A stretch of DNA of 64,000 nt, from NCBI RefSeq assembly GCF_001442625.1, contig NZ_LMZQ01000005.1:1-64000 (forward strand), read 5' to 3'. The position numbers were made by a program, and so were the translations under genes. Every line of letters begins with the position of its first letter. The first letter of the stretch is position 1. Shown one piece after another: positions 25,768 to 34,913 of this stretch. Source of the DNA: Pedobacter ginsenosidimutans (GTDB lineage Bacteria > Bacteroidota > Bacteroidia > Sphingobacteriales > Sphingobacteriaceae). The notes under the pieces are model-generated. The model was given only the letters and a program-made list of their open reading frames with translations, did no database searches and had not been told where the DNA came from.

Positions 25768-27612
25768 ATGCGTTATTTAAAGTTTTTCATCATTTTATTT
25801 TCATTATTCATCAACAGCAAGCTTTCAGCTCAACAAAAAATTTCTGATCAAAAAATGCAGTGGTTTGCTGATGCCAAACTGGGCATTTTCATCCATTGGG
25901 GTATTTATTCGGTTAATGGCATTTCCGAATCGTGGTCGTTTTTTAACAATTATATTAACCACGATGCTTACATGAAACAACTCGATGGTTTTACCGCTGC
26001 AAAATACAAACCAGTAGAATGGGTAAACCTGATTAAAGAAAGCGGCGCCAAATATGCCGTAATTACCACAAAACATCATGATGGCGTTGCCCTTTGGGAT
26101 AGTAAAGCTCCTTTAGCCACTACCACATTAAAAAATAGTGCTGCAAAAAAAGATTTAATCACTCCATTTGTGGCTGAACTCAAAAAATCGGGCCTTAAAA
26201 CAGGGTTATATTTTTCTTTACCAGATTGGAGCTACCCGGATTATGATGGTTTTACCCGCGACAGGAAACGTTATGATTATAAACAGGATCCCGTACGCTT
26301 TAAAAAATTCCAGAATTATTTCCAAGGGCAGTTAAACGAACTTTCGGCCAAATATAATCCCGATCTGGTATGGTTTGATGGCGATTGGGAGCATAGTGGA
26401 GAAGAATGGCAGGCCAAAAATATATTATCGAACTTACGTAAGGTAAATCAAAATATCATTATCAACTCTCGCTTAAACGGGCATGGCGATTACGATACGC
26501 CGGAACAAGGCGTTCCCGTTGTAAAACCAAGCTCACCAGAATGGGAACTTTGTTACACCATGAACGATTCATGGGGCTATCAGCCTTATGATAATCATTA
26601 TAAATCATCAAACATGATCATCCGCACCCTGGTTGATTGTATCAGCATGGGCGGCAACTTATTGCTTGATATTGGACCAAAAGCGGATGGAACTATTGCG
26701 CCAGAACAGGTTAAGATTTTAAAAGATTTAGGCCGCTGGACTCAAAAACACGCAGAAGCTATTTACAGTACACAGGCCGGGATCCCAGATGGGCATATCG
26801 ATGGAAAAACTACTTTATCCAAAAACAAAGATGTATTGTACCTGTATCTCGATTATAAAACCAAAAACGGGATTTTACTGTCGGGTATAAAATCAAAAAT
26901 AAACAAAATTGAAGTAGTTGGCAGCAAAGCACAGCCATATACAATTAAGCTAAATGAAACAGATTATCTGCTTAATTTAAAAGATGCCGATTTTGACAGC
27001 GATGTAACCGTTCTAAAAGTATCATTAAACGGTCCTATTCAGCTCATTGAAGACAAACAGGAAAACCTTTCGCTGACAGACTTATATGCTGCGCCCAAAC
27101 AACGGGGTTTAACCAACTTAAATCTGAGCAGGCTGGCCATTAACTTAAATGCGGGTACAAATATATTTCAAAATACCGGTTTACCTGCTGATGGCTTAGA
27201 CTTTAACCCTGGAATTAAAAACACAGATCAAAAGGTTAGTAACTGGGTAATCAAAAATGCCGAGGTCCTTTACAAAACAGGCAAAGGTATCCCCAGCGGC
27301 CATTACCAGGGCAACACAGCACTTTCTGCAGATAAACAAACCCTTTATTTATTTGTAGAAGGCACACCAACCGGGCCAATTGCCATTAAAGGTTTAAAAA
27401 ACAACATCAGCAGGATCAGGATTGTGGGTGAAGGTACTATGCTGCCACACGAAATTTATAACAAACTGTATTGGAGCAAAATACCTGGCATTGTTTACAT
27501 TCCGGTGCCTAAAGACAAACTAGATCCTGAATTAACGGTAATTGCGGTACTTTTAGATAGCCCGATTGATTTGTACCGTGAAAAAGTTGGTGCAATAGAA
27601 AGCAATCTTTAA
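25768..27612 (+). CDS. GH29 alpha-L-fucosidase with duplicated C-terminal module
   Basis: Exported retaining alpha-L-fucosidase. The 614-aa product has a signal peptide (MRYLKFFIILFSLFINSKLSAQ) and a GH29 barrel: FIHWGIYSV (His43), TTKHHDG (His103, His104), and WFDGDWE with nucleophile Asp204. The family beta module (about 324-430) is followed by a second, clearly similar module (about 493-603). Both contain IPxGHxxGxTxLSxxKxxLYL and GIKSKINKIEVVG/GLKNNISRIRIVG. The extra module makes it about 140 aa longer than the second GH29 in the window. It sits alone, not within the SusCD locus. Substrate linkage unknown. Confidence 0.92.
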   Translation: MRYLKFFIILFSLFINSKLSAQQKISDQKMQWFADAKLGIFIHWGIYSVNGISESWSFFNNYINHDAYMKQLDGFTAAKYKPVEWVNLIKESGAKYAVITTKHHDGVALWDSKAPLATTTLKNSAAKKDLITPFVAELKKSGLKTGLYFSLPDWSYPDYDGFTRDRKRYDYKQDPVRFKKFQNYFQGQLNELSAKYNPDLVWFDGDWEHSGEEWQAKNILSNLRKVNQNIIINSRLNGHGDYDTPEQGVPVVKPSSPEWELCYTMNDSWGYQPYDNHYKSSNMIIRTLVDCISMGGNLLLDIGPKADGTIAPEQVKILKDLGRWTQKHAEAIYSTQAGIPDGHIDGKTTLSKNKDVLYLYLDYKTKNGILLSGIKSKINKIEVVGSKAQPYTIKLNETDYLLNLKDADFDSDVTVLKVSLNGPIQLIEDKQENLSLTDLYAAPKQRGLTNLNLSRLAINLNAGTNIFQNTGLPADGLDFNPGIKNTDQKVSNWVIKNAEVLYKTGKGIPSGHYQGNTALSADKQTLYLFVEGTPTGPIAIKGLKNNISRIRIVGEGTMLPHEIYNKLYWSKIPGIVYIPVPKDKLDPELTVIAVLLDSPIDLYREKVGAIESNL

Positions 27613-27631
27613 TTATTTTGTATCCTAAAGA

Positions 27632-27655
27632 TCCTTCGACTCCGCCCAGGATGAC
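27632..27655. repeat. Short dispersed repeat CCTTCGACTCCGCCCAGGATGAC
   Basis: A relative of the word at 2-24, just after the GH29 stop. A GTGATTCTGGGCTTCCGCGG word of the CACAGA family follows at about 27670. Confidence 0.45.
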
Positions 27656-27729
27656 GGCCATATGGAATTCCGTGATTCTGGGCTTCCGCGGCAAAAAATT
27701 ATTTAACAATTGTAAAATAGTGGCGCGAC

Positions 27730-27761
27730 TTTACGATTATCCTTAAATTGCATTACTTTCG
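27730..27761 (+). promoter_or_regulatory. Probable promoter of bshC
   Basis: TACTTTCG at 27754-27761 differs from TAnnTTTG by one base, with TTTA at about 27730-27733 as a weak -33 and a 20-base spacer. The start point would fall on or within a few bases of the ATG at 27768, so the mRNA may be leaderless. Confidence 0.5.
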
Positions 27762-27767
27762 CACATC

Positions 27768-29354
27768 ATGCAGGCAAAATATATCTCATATCAGGAAACC
27801 GGATCATTTTCAAAACTGGTTTTAGATTATATTAACGACGAAGAACAGCTTAAAGCTTTTTACAGCTATCGTCCTGATATGGAGGGCTTGGCCAAAGCAA
27901 TTGAGCATAGAAATTTTTTAGGGAACAGAGAAACTTTAGTTCAGGTTTTACAAGATCAATATCAGCATTTACAGCCGAATAAATCGGTTACCAAAAACAT
28001 AGAACTTTTAGGCTCGGCGAATACCTTTACAGTTACTACAGGCCACCAGTTGAACCTTTTTACTGGCCCGCTTTATTTTATTTATAAAATTGTAACCACC
28101 ATTAATTTAGCCATCGAGTTAAAAATGGCCCATCCTGATAAAAATTTTGTCCCGGTTTATTGGATGGCCACAGAGGATCACGATTTTGATGAAATTAACC
28201 ACGTAAGTGTTGATGAAAAGAACATTAGCTGGATACAGCAAACCAACGGTGCCACCGGAAGACTAAGCACCAAAACTGTTGCAGCAGCAGTAACGGCTTA
28301 TAAAGGATACCTCGGAATCTCTAAAAACGGAAAACGAATTGCCAAATTGGTGGAACAGGCCTATTTGCAACACGATAATTTAGCTGATGCCACCAGGTTT
28401 CTAGTAAATAACTTATTCGAGAAATATGGCTTGGTGATTGTAAATGCAGATGATGCTCAATTAAAAAAACAATTCGCGAATATCATTACCGAAGATATTA
28501 TTCAGCATAATAGTGCAAAAAATATTGAAAATAGTTCGAAAAACCTGGAGGATTTAGGCTATAAAACCCAGGTAAACGGCCGTGATATTAACTTCTTTTA
28601 CCTTATCGACAATCTGCGTGAACGTTTGATCTTCGAAAAAGGAAAATATATTGTAAATCATACAGATATTGGTTTTACCGAAGCGGAACTAAAAGCGGAA
28701 ATCGAATCATATCCCGAGCGTTTTAGCCCGAATGTGGTGATGCGTCCGATGTACCAGGAAGTAATTTTGCCAAACATTGCTTATATAGGCGGCGGTGCAG
28801 AAGTAGCTTACTGGATGCAGTTAAAGGCAAATTTCGACTTTTATAAAGTTGATTTCCCGGTTTTACTGTTGCGTAACTCAGCTTTATTGATTGATAAACG
28901 CAGTGCGCAGAATTTATACCACTTAGGTTTTTCTTTAGAAGATATATTTTTACCAGTTGAAGAGTTAAAAAACATTTGGGTAAAACGAAATACAACTGCC
29001 CAATTGAGTTTGGCTGATGAAACCAGGGCCATTAACAGCATTTTCGATCAGATTAAGCTAAATGCCTATAAGATAGATAAAACGCTTTCTGTTTCTACCG
29101 ATACGGCAAAACAACGAACCAACCATTTGTTAGCTAACCTGGAGAAGAAACTATTCCGTGCAGAGAAAAGGAAACATGAAACGGCATTGCTGCAAATTGA
29201 CAATGTAAAGAAAAGACTTTTCCCAAATGGTGCACTTCAGGAAAGAACATTGAATATTGCGCCCATGTATGTAAATTATGGCGAAGATTTTCTTTCCTCA
29301 TGTATAGAAAATTTTGAACCACTGGGCGGTGATTTTACTGTTTTATTACCGTAA
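27768..29354 (+). CDS. bshC: Bacillithiol biosynthesis cysteine-adding enzyme
   Basis: Proposed cysteine ligase for the last step of bacillithiol synthesis (Cys added to GlcN-malate), cytoplasmic. The 528-aa product matches the BshC length and has the Rossmann-like TVTTGHQLNLFTGPLYFIYK signature, FVPVYWMATEDHDFDEINH, RPMYQEVILPNIAYIGGGAE, and a helical C-terminal half with a coiled coil (about 380-465). bshA and bshB are not in the window. It is followed by an unrelated Ldh-family gene beyond a repeat element. This shows the organism likely uses bacillithiol as thiol buffer. Confidence 0.95.
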   Translation: MQAKYISYQETGSFSKLVLDYINDEEQLKAFYSYRPDMEGLAKAIEHRNFLGNRETLVQVLQDQYQHLQPNKSVTKNIELLGSANTFTVTTGHQLNLFTGPLYFIYKIVTTINLAIELKMAHPDKNFVPVYWMATEDHDFDEINHVSVDEKNISWIQQTNGATGRLSTKTVAAAVTAYKGYLGISKNGKRIAKLVEQAYLQHDNLADATRFLVNNLFEKYGLVIVNADDAQLKKQFANIITEDIIQHNSAKNIENSSKNLEDLGYKTQVNGRDINFFYLIDNLRERLIFEKGKYIVNHTDIGFTEAELKAEIESYPERFSPNVVMRPMYQEVILPNIAYIGGGAEVAYWMQLKANFDFYKVDFPVLLLRNSALLIDKRSAQNLYHLGFSLEDIFLPVEELKNIWVKRNTTAQLSLADETRAINSIFDQIKLNAYKIDKTLSVSTDTAKQRTNHLLANLEKKLFRAEKRKHETALLQIDNVKKRLFPNGALQERTLNIAPMYVNYGEDFLSSCIENFEPLGGDFTVLLP

Positions 29355-29369
29355 ATTATTTTTAGATTC

Positions 29370-29451
29370 GTCATGCTGTCCCGAAGCTTCGGGATCAGCA
29401 TCTATCAAAAAAGACCCTGATCCCGATGTAAAATCGGGACAGGCTAACGAC
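29370..29451. repeat. GTCATGCTGTCCCGA-ended inverted-repeat element
   Basis: Starts GTCATGCTGTCCCGAAGC and ends TCGGGACAGGCTAACGAC, which are imperfect inverses. It contains CCCGAAGCTTCGGG. It occupies the gap between bshC and the Ldh-family gene. Confidence 0.55.
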
Positions 29452-29463
29452 AAATAGTATAAA

Positions 29464-30549
29464 ATGAACTTCATCACTTTTACCGAAACCAACCTCAGAG
29501 CTTTTACCTTTAGCGTTTTTAAAAAAATGGGCTGCTCTGATGAACATGCCGATTTAGCAACCGATGTTTTAATACGTTCAGATTTACGTGGAATCGACTC
29601 GCATGGCGTTGCCCGTTTAAGCGGTTATGTACGCCTTTGGGAAAAGAAAAGAATAAATGCTACTCCTGACATTAAAATCGTACATGAAACACCTACTACT
29701 GCCACTGTTGATGGCGATGCAGGCTTAGGCTTAGTGGTTGCACCTTTCGCAATGAAGGTTGCCATCGAAAAGGCAGAAAAATACGGTAGCGGATGGGTAT
29801 CGGTTAAAAATTCCAATCACTTCGGTATTGCCGGATATCATGCCTTAATGGCGGTAGAAAAAGATATGATCGGCATCAGTATGACCAATGCAAGCCCTTT
29901 GGTAGCCCCTACATATGCTAACGAACGTTTATTGGGTACCAACCCTATGTGTTATGCTTTTCCCGCAGGGAAATACCCACCGGTGATTGTGGATATGGCC
30001 ACAGCGGCGGCAGCTAATGGTAAATTAGAAATTGCGCAACGTGCCAATAAAAGCATTCCGGATGGCTGGGTTCAGGATAAAAGCGGAGAAAACTCTACTG
30101 ATCCGAACGAATTAAAAAACGGCGGTTCGCTTTTGCCTTTGGGCAGCGATAAAGATCATGGCAGTCATAAAGGTTATGGGTTAAGTGCTACTGTCGATAT
30201 TTTATCAGCGGTATTATCCGGCGCCAATTACGGGCCCTGGGTACCTCCATTTGTGGCTTTTTTAGAGCCATCGGCTAATCCGGTTGGCGAAGGACTTGGT
30301 CACTTTTTAGGCGCTATGCGTGTAGATGGTTTCAGACCAGCTGCAGACTTCAAAAATCATTTAGACAACTGGGTAGAACGCTTTAAAAGTGCAAAAACGA
30401 TAGATCCTGATAAAAAGGTAATCATCCCTGGCGAACCTGAACATGAATTTGAGCAGGAAAGGAAAATCAGCGGTATTCCGATTATTGATGTTGTGGTAAA
30501 GGATCTGAATGAACTTGCTGTGAAATTGGGTATAGAAGAATTAAAATAG
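29464..30549 (+). CDS. Ldh-family (malate/L-lactate dehydrogenase type) oxidoreductase
   Basis: NAD(P)-dependent 2-hydroxyacid dehydrogenase of the Ldh_2 family (YlbC/YiaK/ComC relatives), cytoplasmic. The 361-aa product has the family motifs LRGIDSHGVARL, VKNSNHFGIAGYHA (catalytic His region), SMTNASPLVAPTYANERLLGTNP and the late GYGLSATVDILSAVLSGA. Substrate (malate, lactate, ureidoglycolate or keto-gulonate) cannot be told from the sequence. It is preceded by a repeat element, so its link to bshC is uncertain. No terminator was seen downstream. Confidence 0.9.
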   Translation: MNFITFTETNLRAFTFSVFKKMGCSDEHADLATDVLIRSDLRGIDSHGVARLSGYVRLWEKKRINATPDIKIVHETPTTATVDGDAGLGLVVAPFAMKVAIEKAEKYGSGWVSVKNSNHFGIAGYHALMAVEKDMIGISMTNASPLVAPTYANERLLGTNPMCYAFPAGKYPPVIVDMATAAAANGKLEIAQRANKSIPDGWVQDKSGENSTDPNELKNGGSLLPLGSDKDHGSHKGYGLSATVDILSAVLSGANYGPWVPPFVAFLEPSANPVGEGLGHFLGAMRVDGFRPAADFKNHLDNWVERFKSAKTIDPDKKVIIPGEPEHEFEQERKISGIPIIDVVVKDLNELAVKLGIEELK

Positions 30550-30987
30550 TTTCATTTAACCGCAAAGGGCGCTGAGAAAAAAGCGCTAAGTTAGCAAAGC
30601 GAGGTCAATACTAAGATTTTTCATCATTGCGAGTAGGCAGAACAAAGCAATCTGTTAATCCAAATCAAGAAAATGTCCGTATCAGCTTAACTACAAGCTA
30701 TGCAAAGATAAAGTGCAAGGACGCAATAGGTATATTAATCCCATAAAATCTTTTTTGTCATTAAAGGGAGGCACAAATAAACAATCTATTTTTAACTCCT
30801 CTGAAGCTTGGAATGTTAAATCAAGAAACTAATTTCTGATAAGATTTAGCTTTTCTCATAATCAAAATATACCAACTACTGCTTAATACTTAATGGATTA
30901 AAAGATTTATAAAAAAAACTAATAGCATTTTTATGTATATTCGATTTATAATAATGTAATTTTAAACCTACAAGCCAAATTCAAACT
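30550..30987. other. Gene-poor region with repeat remnants
   Basis: 438 bases with no credible gene. The first 110 bases hold degenerate dispersed repeats: an AACCGCAAAGGGCGCTGAG word at about 30558 and an ATTGCGAGTAGGCAGAACAAAGCAATCTG-like hairpin at 30627-30656. The rest is AT-rich sequence ahead of the M57 gene without a recognisable -7 element. Confidence 0.55.
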
Positions 30988-32157
30988 ATGATCAAAAAAA
31001 ATCTTTATTCGCTCTTTGCAGTTTTATTCATTTTCATGATTTATTCCTGTGCTAAAAAACAAAATTTAGAAACCCAACAACACAGTGAAATACCTGAATC
31101 TGTATTAGCTAGTATTAAAGAAATGGGATTTAATACCAAGGGCATAACAATTATGAAAGATGGATATATTGTGGAAGGAGATATTTTTCTACCAAAATCT
31201 TCTCTAGGTAAGGCCACAAACTCTTCAAACTTAATCATTGCTAAATCAGAACAGTACCAAACCTATAATCTAGTTCAAAACTTACCTCGCACAATAACAA
31301 TTTCTGTTTCAAATTTACCTGCTGTTTATTCAACAGCTGCAAGTAATGCAGTTGGAAGGTATAACTCATTAAACTTGAAAATCAACTTTCAACTTGTTAG
31401 TAGCAATGGAAATATTGAAATCATCGGCTTCAATGAAAGTAGCACCCTATTAGGGTATGGTGGTTTTCCTTCTTCAGGAAATCCTTTTAATCAAATTGGA
31501 TTAAATACAAATCCTGTTGCATTCGGTACAAATCCAAATGTAGACTATATAACTTCTGTAATTCAGCATGAAATAGGTCACTGTATAGGTCTAAGACATA
31601 CTGACTATTACGACCGGGGTTATAGCTGTCCAGTAAGTTGGGATGAAGGTAATAGCTATAATAGCGCCGATATTCAAAACTTTCCGGGCGCAATTCAAAT
31701 ACCTGGAACTCCCGCTTCTGCCGAGCCCAATTCACTTATGCTTGCCTGCAATAATGGTGTAGATCGTTCTTTTAATACAAATGATATCGTTGCCTTAAAT
31801 TATTTATATGGTTATCCTACATATACGTACTCCTTCAGGGTTACAACCATGAGTAATACACCAACTTATTATGGATTAATACTTAATGGAACTCACATTG
31901 CTGCCACAATTTCTACCCCGCCAGTAAATACTACCGCCACTTATGTTTATAACATTAGCAGTTATAATCCAAGCTCGACGCTAGTAGTAAAAATAAGTTC
32001 AGGATATATGCCGGTATCTGCCACAGCAAATGCAAACGGCTCTACAGTTAATGGAGTTATAAATGCTACCGATAAAACAATTACTTTTTCTAATCTTAAC
32101 ATGTCTGTACAAAATGGCTATGTTTCCATTGCACTAAAGAATTATGGATTAGATTAA
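30988..32157 (+). CDS. M57 (HEIGH-type) zinc metalloprotease lipoprotein
   Basis: Surface or periplasmic metalloprotease of the dual-action HEIGH family (peptidase M57). The 389-aa product has a lipoprotein signal (FMIYSC, Cys21), a propeptide-like region, and the zinc motif HEIGHxxGxxH (His194, Glu195, His198, His204) with TDYYDR after it. After about residue 285 a Ser/Thr-rich beta domain follows (TYSFRVTTMSNTPTYYG onward), perhaps an adhesion or substrate-binding module. It has a stand-alone position and its AT-rich third codon use is more marked than its neighbours, which could mean recent acquisition. Target unknown. Confidence 0.88.
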   Translation: MIKKNLYSLFAVLFIFMIYSCAKKQNLETQQHSEIPESVLASIKEMGFNTKGITIMKDGYIVEGDIFLPKSSLGKATNSSNLIIAKSEQYQTYNLVQNLPRTITISVSNLPAVYSTAASNAVGRYNSLNLKINFQLVSSNGNIEIIGFNESSTLLGYGGFPSSGNPFNQIGLNTNPVAFGTNPNVDYITSVIQHEIGHCIGLRHTDYYDRGYSCPVSWDEGNSYNSADIQNFPGAIQIPGTPASAEPNSLMLACNNGVDRSFNTNDIVALNYLYGYPTYTYSFRVTTMSNTPTYYGLILNGTHIAATISTPPVNTTATYVYNISSYNPSSTLVVKISSGYMPVSATANANGSTVNGVINATDKTITFSNLNMSVQNGYVSIALKNYGLD

Positions 32158-32163
32158 TCTTAA

Positions 32164-32198
32164 AAAGCCGCAGATTTAACCAGAATCTGCGGCAAAAT
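32164..32198 (-). terminator. Terminator of the GH3/SusCD operon
   Basis: Perfect 10-bp stem GCCGCAGATT / AATCTGCGGC with a 7-base loop. On the minus strand it is followed by CTTTTTA. On the plus strand the following run is A-rich, so it serves mainly the minus-strand operon, though it may also fold after the M57 gene. Confidence 0.8.
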
Positions 32199-32238
32199 TA
32201 CTTGATATGGTTTATACCCAACCATAGGAGGTATTTTT

Positions 32239-34911
32239 TTAAGGCTTAACAGTTAAATTATCTTTTAAATAAAGTGATTTACTTGATGATCCGATCATAA
32301 TTCTATATTCCCCTGGAGCAACTTCCCATACATTATTGATATTGAGTGTTTGAAGCACCTCTTTATCCAGTTTGAATGAAATTACCTTTGTTTCGCCAGC
32401 TTTTAAATGTATTCTCTGGAAAGCCCTCAGTGCAAGAACTGGTTGTGCTAATTTGCTTAACAAAGGCCTCATGTATAGCTGCACCACTTCCTCACCATCG
32501 TAATTGCCTGTATTTTTAAGCTCGAAACTTAAGTTAGCAGATTCATTTCTAGCGATACTTTTACGGTTAAACTTCAAATTGTTGTAAGAAAAGTTCGTAT
32601 AACTTAATCCATATCCAAATGGAAAAAGTGGTTCGCCGCTTAAGTTGTTATAATCATCACCTCTTCCCGTGGGTTTATGGTTGTAAACCAATGGTAACTG
32701 CGATTCATCTATCGGGTAAGTAATTGGAAGTTTACCTGATGGATTTGCCTTGCCAAGCAATACATCGGCAATGGCACTACCGCCTGCTTCGCCTGGGTAC
32801 CAAACATTTAAAACTGCGTTTACTTTATTTAACCAAGGCTGCATATTGATGGCACTTCCACCGGTTAATAACACAATTATAGGCTTCCCGGTTTTTGCGA
32901 GCTCTTCCAGTAACAATTCTTGGTTACCAGGTAGGTTTAACATCGCCCGGTCTAAAAACTCTCCTTCTTTTATGCCTGCAACAAATACGATTGCATCATT
33001 ATTTTTTGCAGCAGCCACCGCATCAGTTATTTCGTTTGATTTCTTGATGTTATAATCCCAGATCAGTTTGATTTTACCATTACCCTTAGGTTCAAAAAAT
33101 TCGACCTTAATGGCATACTCCTTATTTTTCTCGAAATGAAATGGAACGATCTTCGTATTGAAAGATTTTTTGTCCCAATTGTCGATAAGCAATTGGTTAT
33201 CCAGGTATAATCGGTAACCATCATTTCCCTCCAATCCGATATTAACGTTAGTATTTTGTGGTACCTTAATTTTGCCAGCCCACCTTACAGAATAATCATC
33301 CAATTGGAGCTGCTCGTCTGGTGGGTATAATGTCCAACTAAAATCAACAGCCTTATCATTTCCTTCTTTAACGGGCTTCCCTGATAATTGAAGTCCTTTG
33401 TAGTAGCTTCCGATTAGTCCTGCATTTTGATTAGCAGAAAGAAACTGGCTATCAACAGGAACATAAGATTGCAGTTCTCGGCTACTGCCTTTTACATAAT
33501 TAACCTTAACGTTATTGGATACTGCGTTTTTTAAGCCATCCAATATATTTATTTTATTGTTTCCGGTACCGCTGTAGCCACCTAACCTGGCTTCAACAGC
33601 ATCTTCCCCTACCAGTAGGATCTGCTTTGCACTTTTTAACGGAAGCGTGTTTTGATCATTTTTCAGGAGCACGAAAGATTTTAAGGCAGCTTCTTTGGCC
33701 AGATTATGGTTACTTTGATCGCTTAACATCTTTTCGGCGATACTTTCATCAACATAAGGATGTTCAAACAGCCCGAGTTCGAATTTCGCTTTCAAAACCC
33801 TGGCAAGCGCATCATCTATTCGTGATTTTGGAATGCTGCCATCTAAAAATGCAGGGAGAAAAAGTTTGTAATGGTTATAATCTACCTGAAAGATTACATC
33901 AAGGCCTGCGTTAATTGATTGTGCCGTGGCATCTTTATAATCTTTAGCTGTAAAATGTAACACATTAGCACCTCCAACTGCACCTGCATCAGAAATTACG
34001 AAACCTTTAAAGCCCCATTCTGTTTTTAGTTTAGTGGTAAGTAGCCATTTATTTGAAGTTGCCGGAGTACCGAAAACGCTGTTATAGGAAGTCATTAATG
34101 AACGGATACCTATGTTTTTAACCCCGTCTTTAAATGCCGGAAAGTGGATTTCTTCTAAAAAGTGTTTATCCATTTCAATCGGATAACTATCGCGACCGCC
34201 ATCGCCAACATTGGCAATAAAATGTTTTGGGGTAACAATGATATTCTGCCTTTCTATTGCATTCATAAAAGCATGGCCCAGAACAGTTGTTAGATAAGGA
34301 TCTTCTCCGTAGGTTTCTTCTACCCTGCCCCATCTTACATCTGTAGCCATATTGATTACAGGTGCCAAAAGATCTCTTAAACCGCGTGCCCTTGCCTCAT
34401 TGGCAATAGCGGTACCGATTTTGGCCACTAAAGTAGTATCGAAACTTGCAGCCAAACCGATTGATTGCGGGAAGGCCGTAGCACCTTGCCTAACCAAACC
34501 ATGTAAAGCTTCATCAAATGGAATAATCGGGATGCCCAAACGGGTTTCCTCAACAAAATATTTTTGAATTTTATTAACCTTTTTAGCCAGAGAAAGTCCG
34601 TCTTCAGAGGTATTGTAGGTTAACATTTGTTGTGCATTACCACTTCCCTGGGCAGCTGCACTTACCTGCAATCCAAAAATGCCTTGCTTAAACTGATCTT
34701 TGTTCTTTTCGGTTACGTCACCTGGGATCATAAATAACTGCCAGAATTTCTCTTCTGGCGTCATTCTCGAAATGAGATCTTTTACCCTCAAGTCGATACT
34801 TAATTTCGGATTTTTATAGGGTAAAGATTGCCCTTTTTTAACTTGAGCAAAAAGGCCACTGCAGAAAAATAATGCAGGCAATAAGTATAGGTATCTTCTC
34901 GGTTTCCGCAT
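32239..34911 (-). CDS. GH3 beta-glycosidase with PA14 insert
   Basis: Exported family-3 beta-glycosidase, probably beta-glucosidase or beta-xylosidase. The 890-aa product has a signal peptide (ending SGLFAQ) and a GH3 barrel with RWGRVEETYGEDP (193-205), TPKHF (Lys229-His230), and VISDAG with nucleophile Asp308. It then has the first part of the C-terminal sandwich, a PA14 insert (about 497-620; YRLYLDNQLLIDNW), the rest of the sandwich, and a fibronectin-III-like end. PA14 inserts in GH3 form a lid that sets substrate length. It is the last gene of the SusCD operon, 2 bp after the GH29 gene, so tightly coupled. Confidence 0.93.
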   Translation of the reverse strand: MRKPRRYLYLLPALFFCSGLFAQVKKGQSLPYKNPKLSIDLRVKDLISRMTPEEKFWQLFMIPGDVTEKNKDQFKQGIFGLQVSAAAQGSGNAQQMLTYNTSEDGLSLAKKVNKIQKYFVEETRLGIPIIPFDEALHGLVRQGATAFPQSIGLAASFDTTLVAKIGTAIANEARARGLRDLLAPVINMATDVRWGRVEETYGEDPYLTTVLGHAFMNAIERQNIIVTPKHFIANVGDGGRDSYPIEMDKHFLEEIHFPAFKDGVKNIGIRSLMTSYNSVFGTPATSNKWLLTTKLKTEWGFKGFVISDAGAVGGANVLHFTAKDYKDATAQSINAGLDVIFQVDYNHYKLFLPAFLDGSIPKSRIDDALARVLKAKFELGLFEHPYVDESIAEKMLSDQSNHNLAKEAALKSFVLLKNDQNTLPLKSAKQILLVGEDAVEARLGGYSGTGNNKINILDGLKNAVSNNVKVNYVKGSSRELQSYVPVDSQFLSANQNAGLIGSYYKGLQLSGKPVKEGNDKAVDFSWTLYPPDEQLQLDDYSVRWAGKIKVPQNTNVNIGLEGNDGYRLYLDNQLLIDNWDKKSFNTKIVPFHFEKNKEYAIKVEFFEPKGNGKIKLIWDYNIKKSNEITDAVAAAKNNDAIVFVAGIKEGEFLDRAMLNLPGNQELLLEELAKTGKPIIVLLTGGSAINMQPWLNKVNAVLNVWYPGEAGGSAIADVLLGKANPSGKLPITYPIDESQLPLVYNHKPTGRGDDYNNLSGEPLFPFGYGLSYTNFSYNNLKFNRKSIARNESANLSFELKNTGNYDGEEVVQLYMRPLLSKLAQPVLALRAFQRIHLKAGETKVISFKLDKEVLQTLNINNVWEVAPGEYRIMIGSSSKSLYLKDNLTVKP

Positions 34912-34913
34912 TA

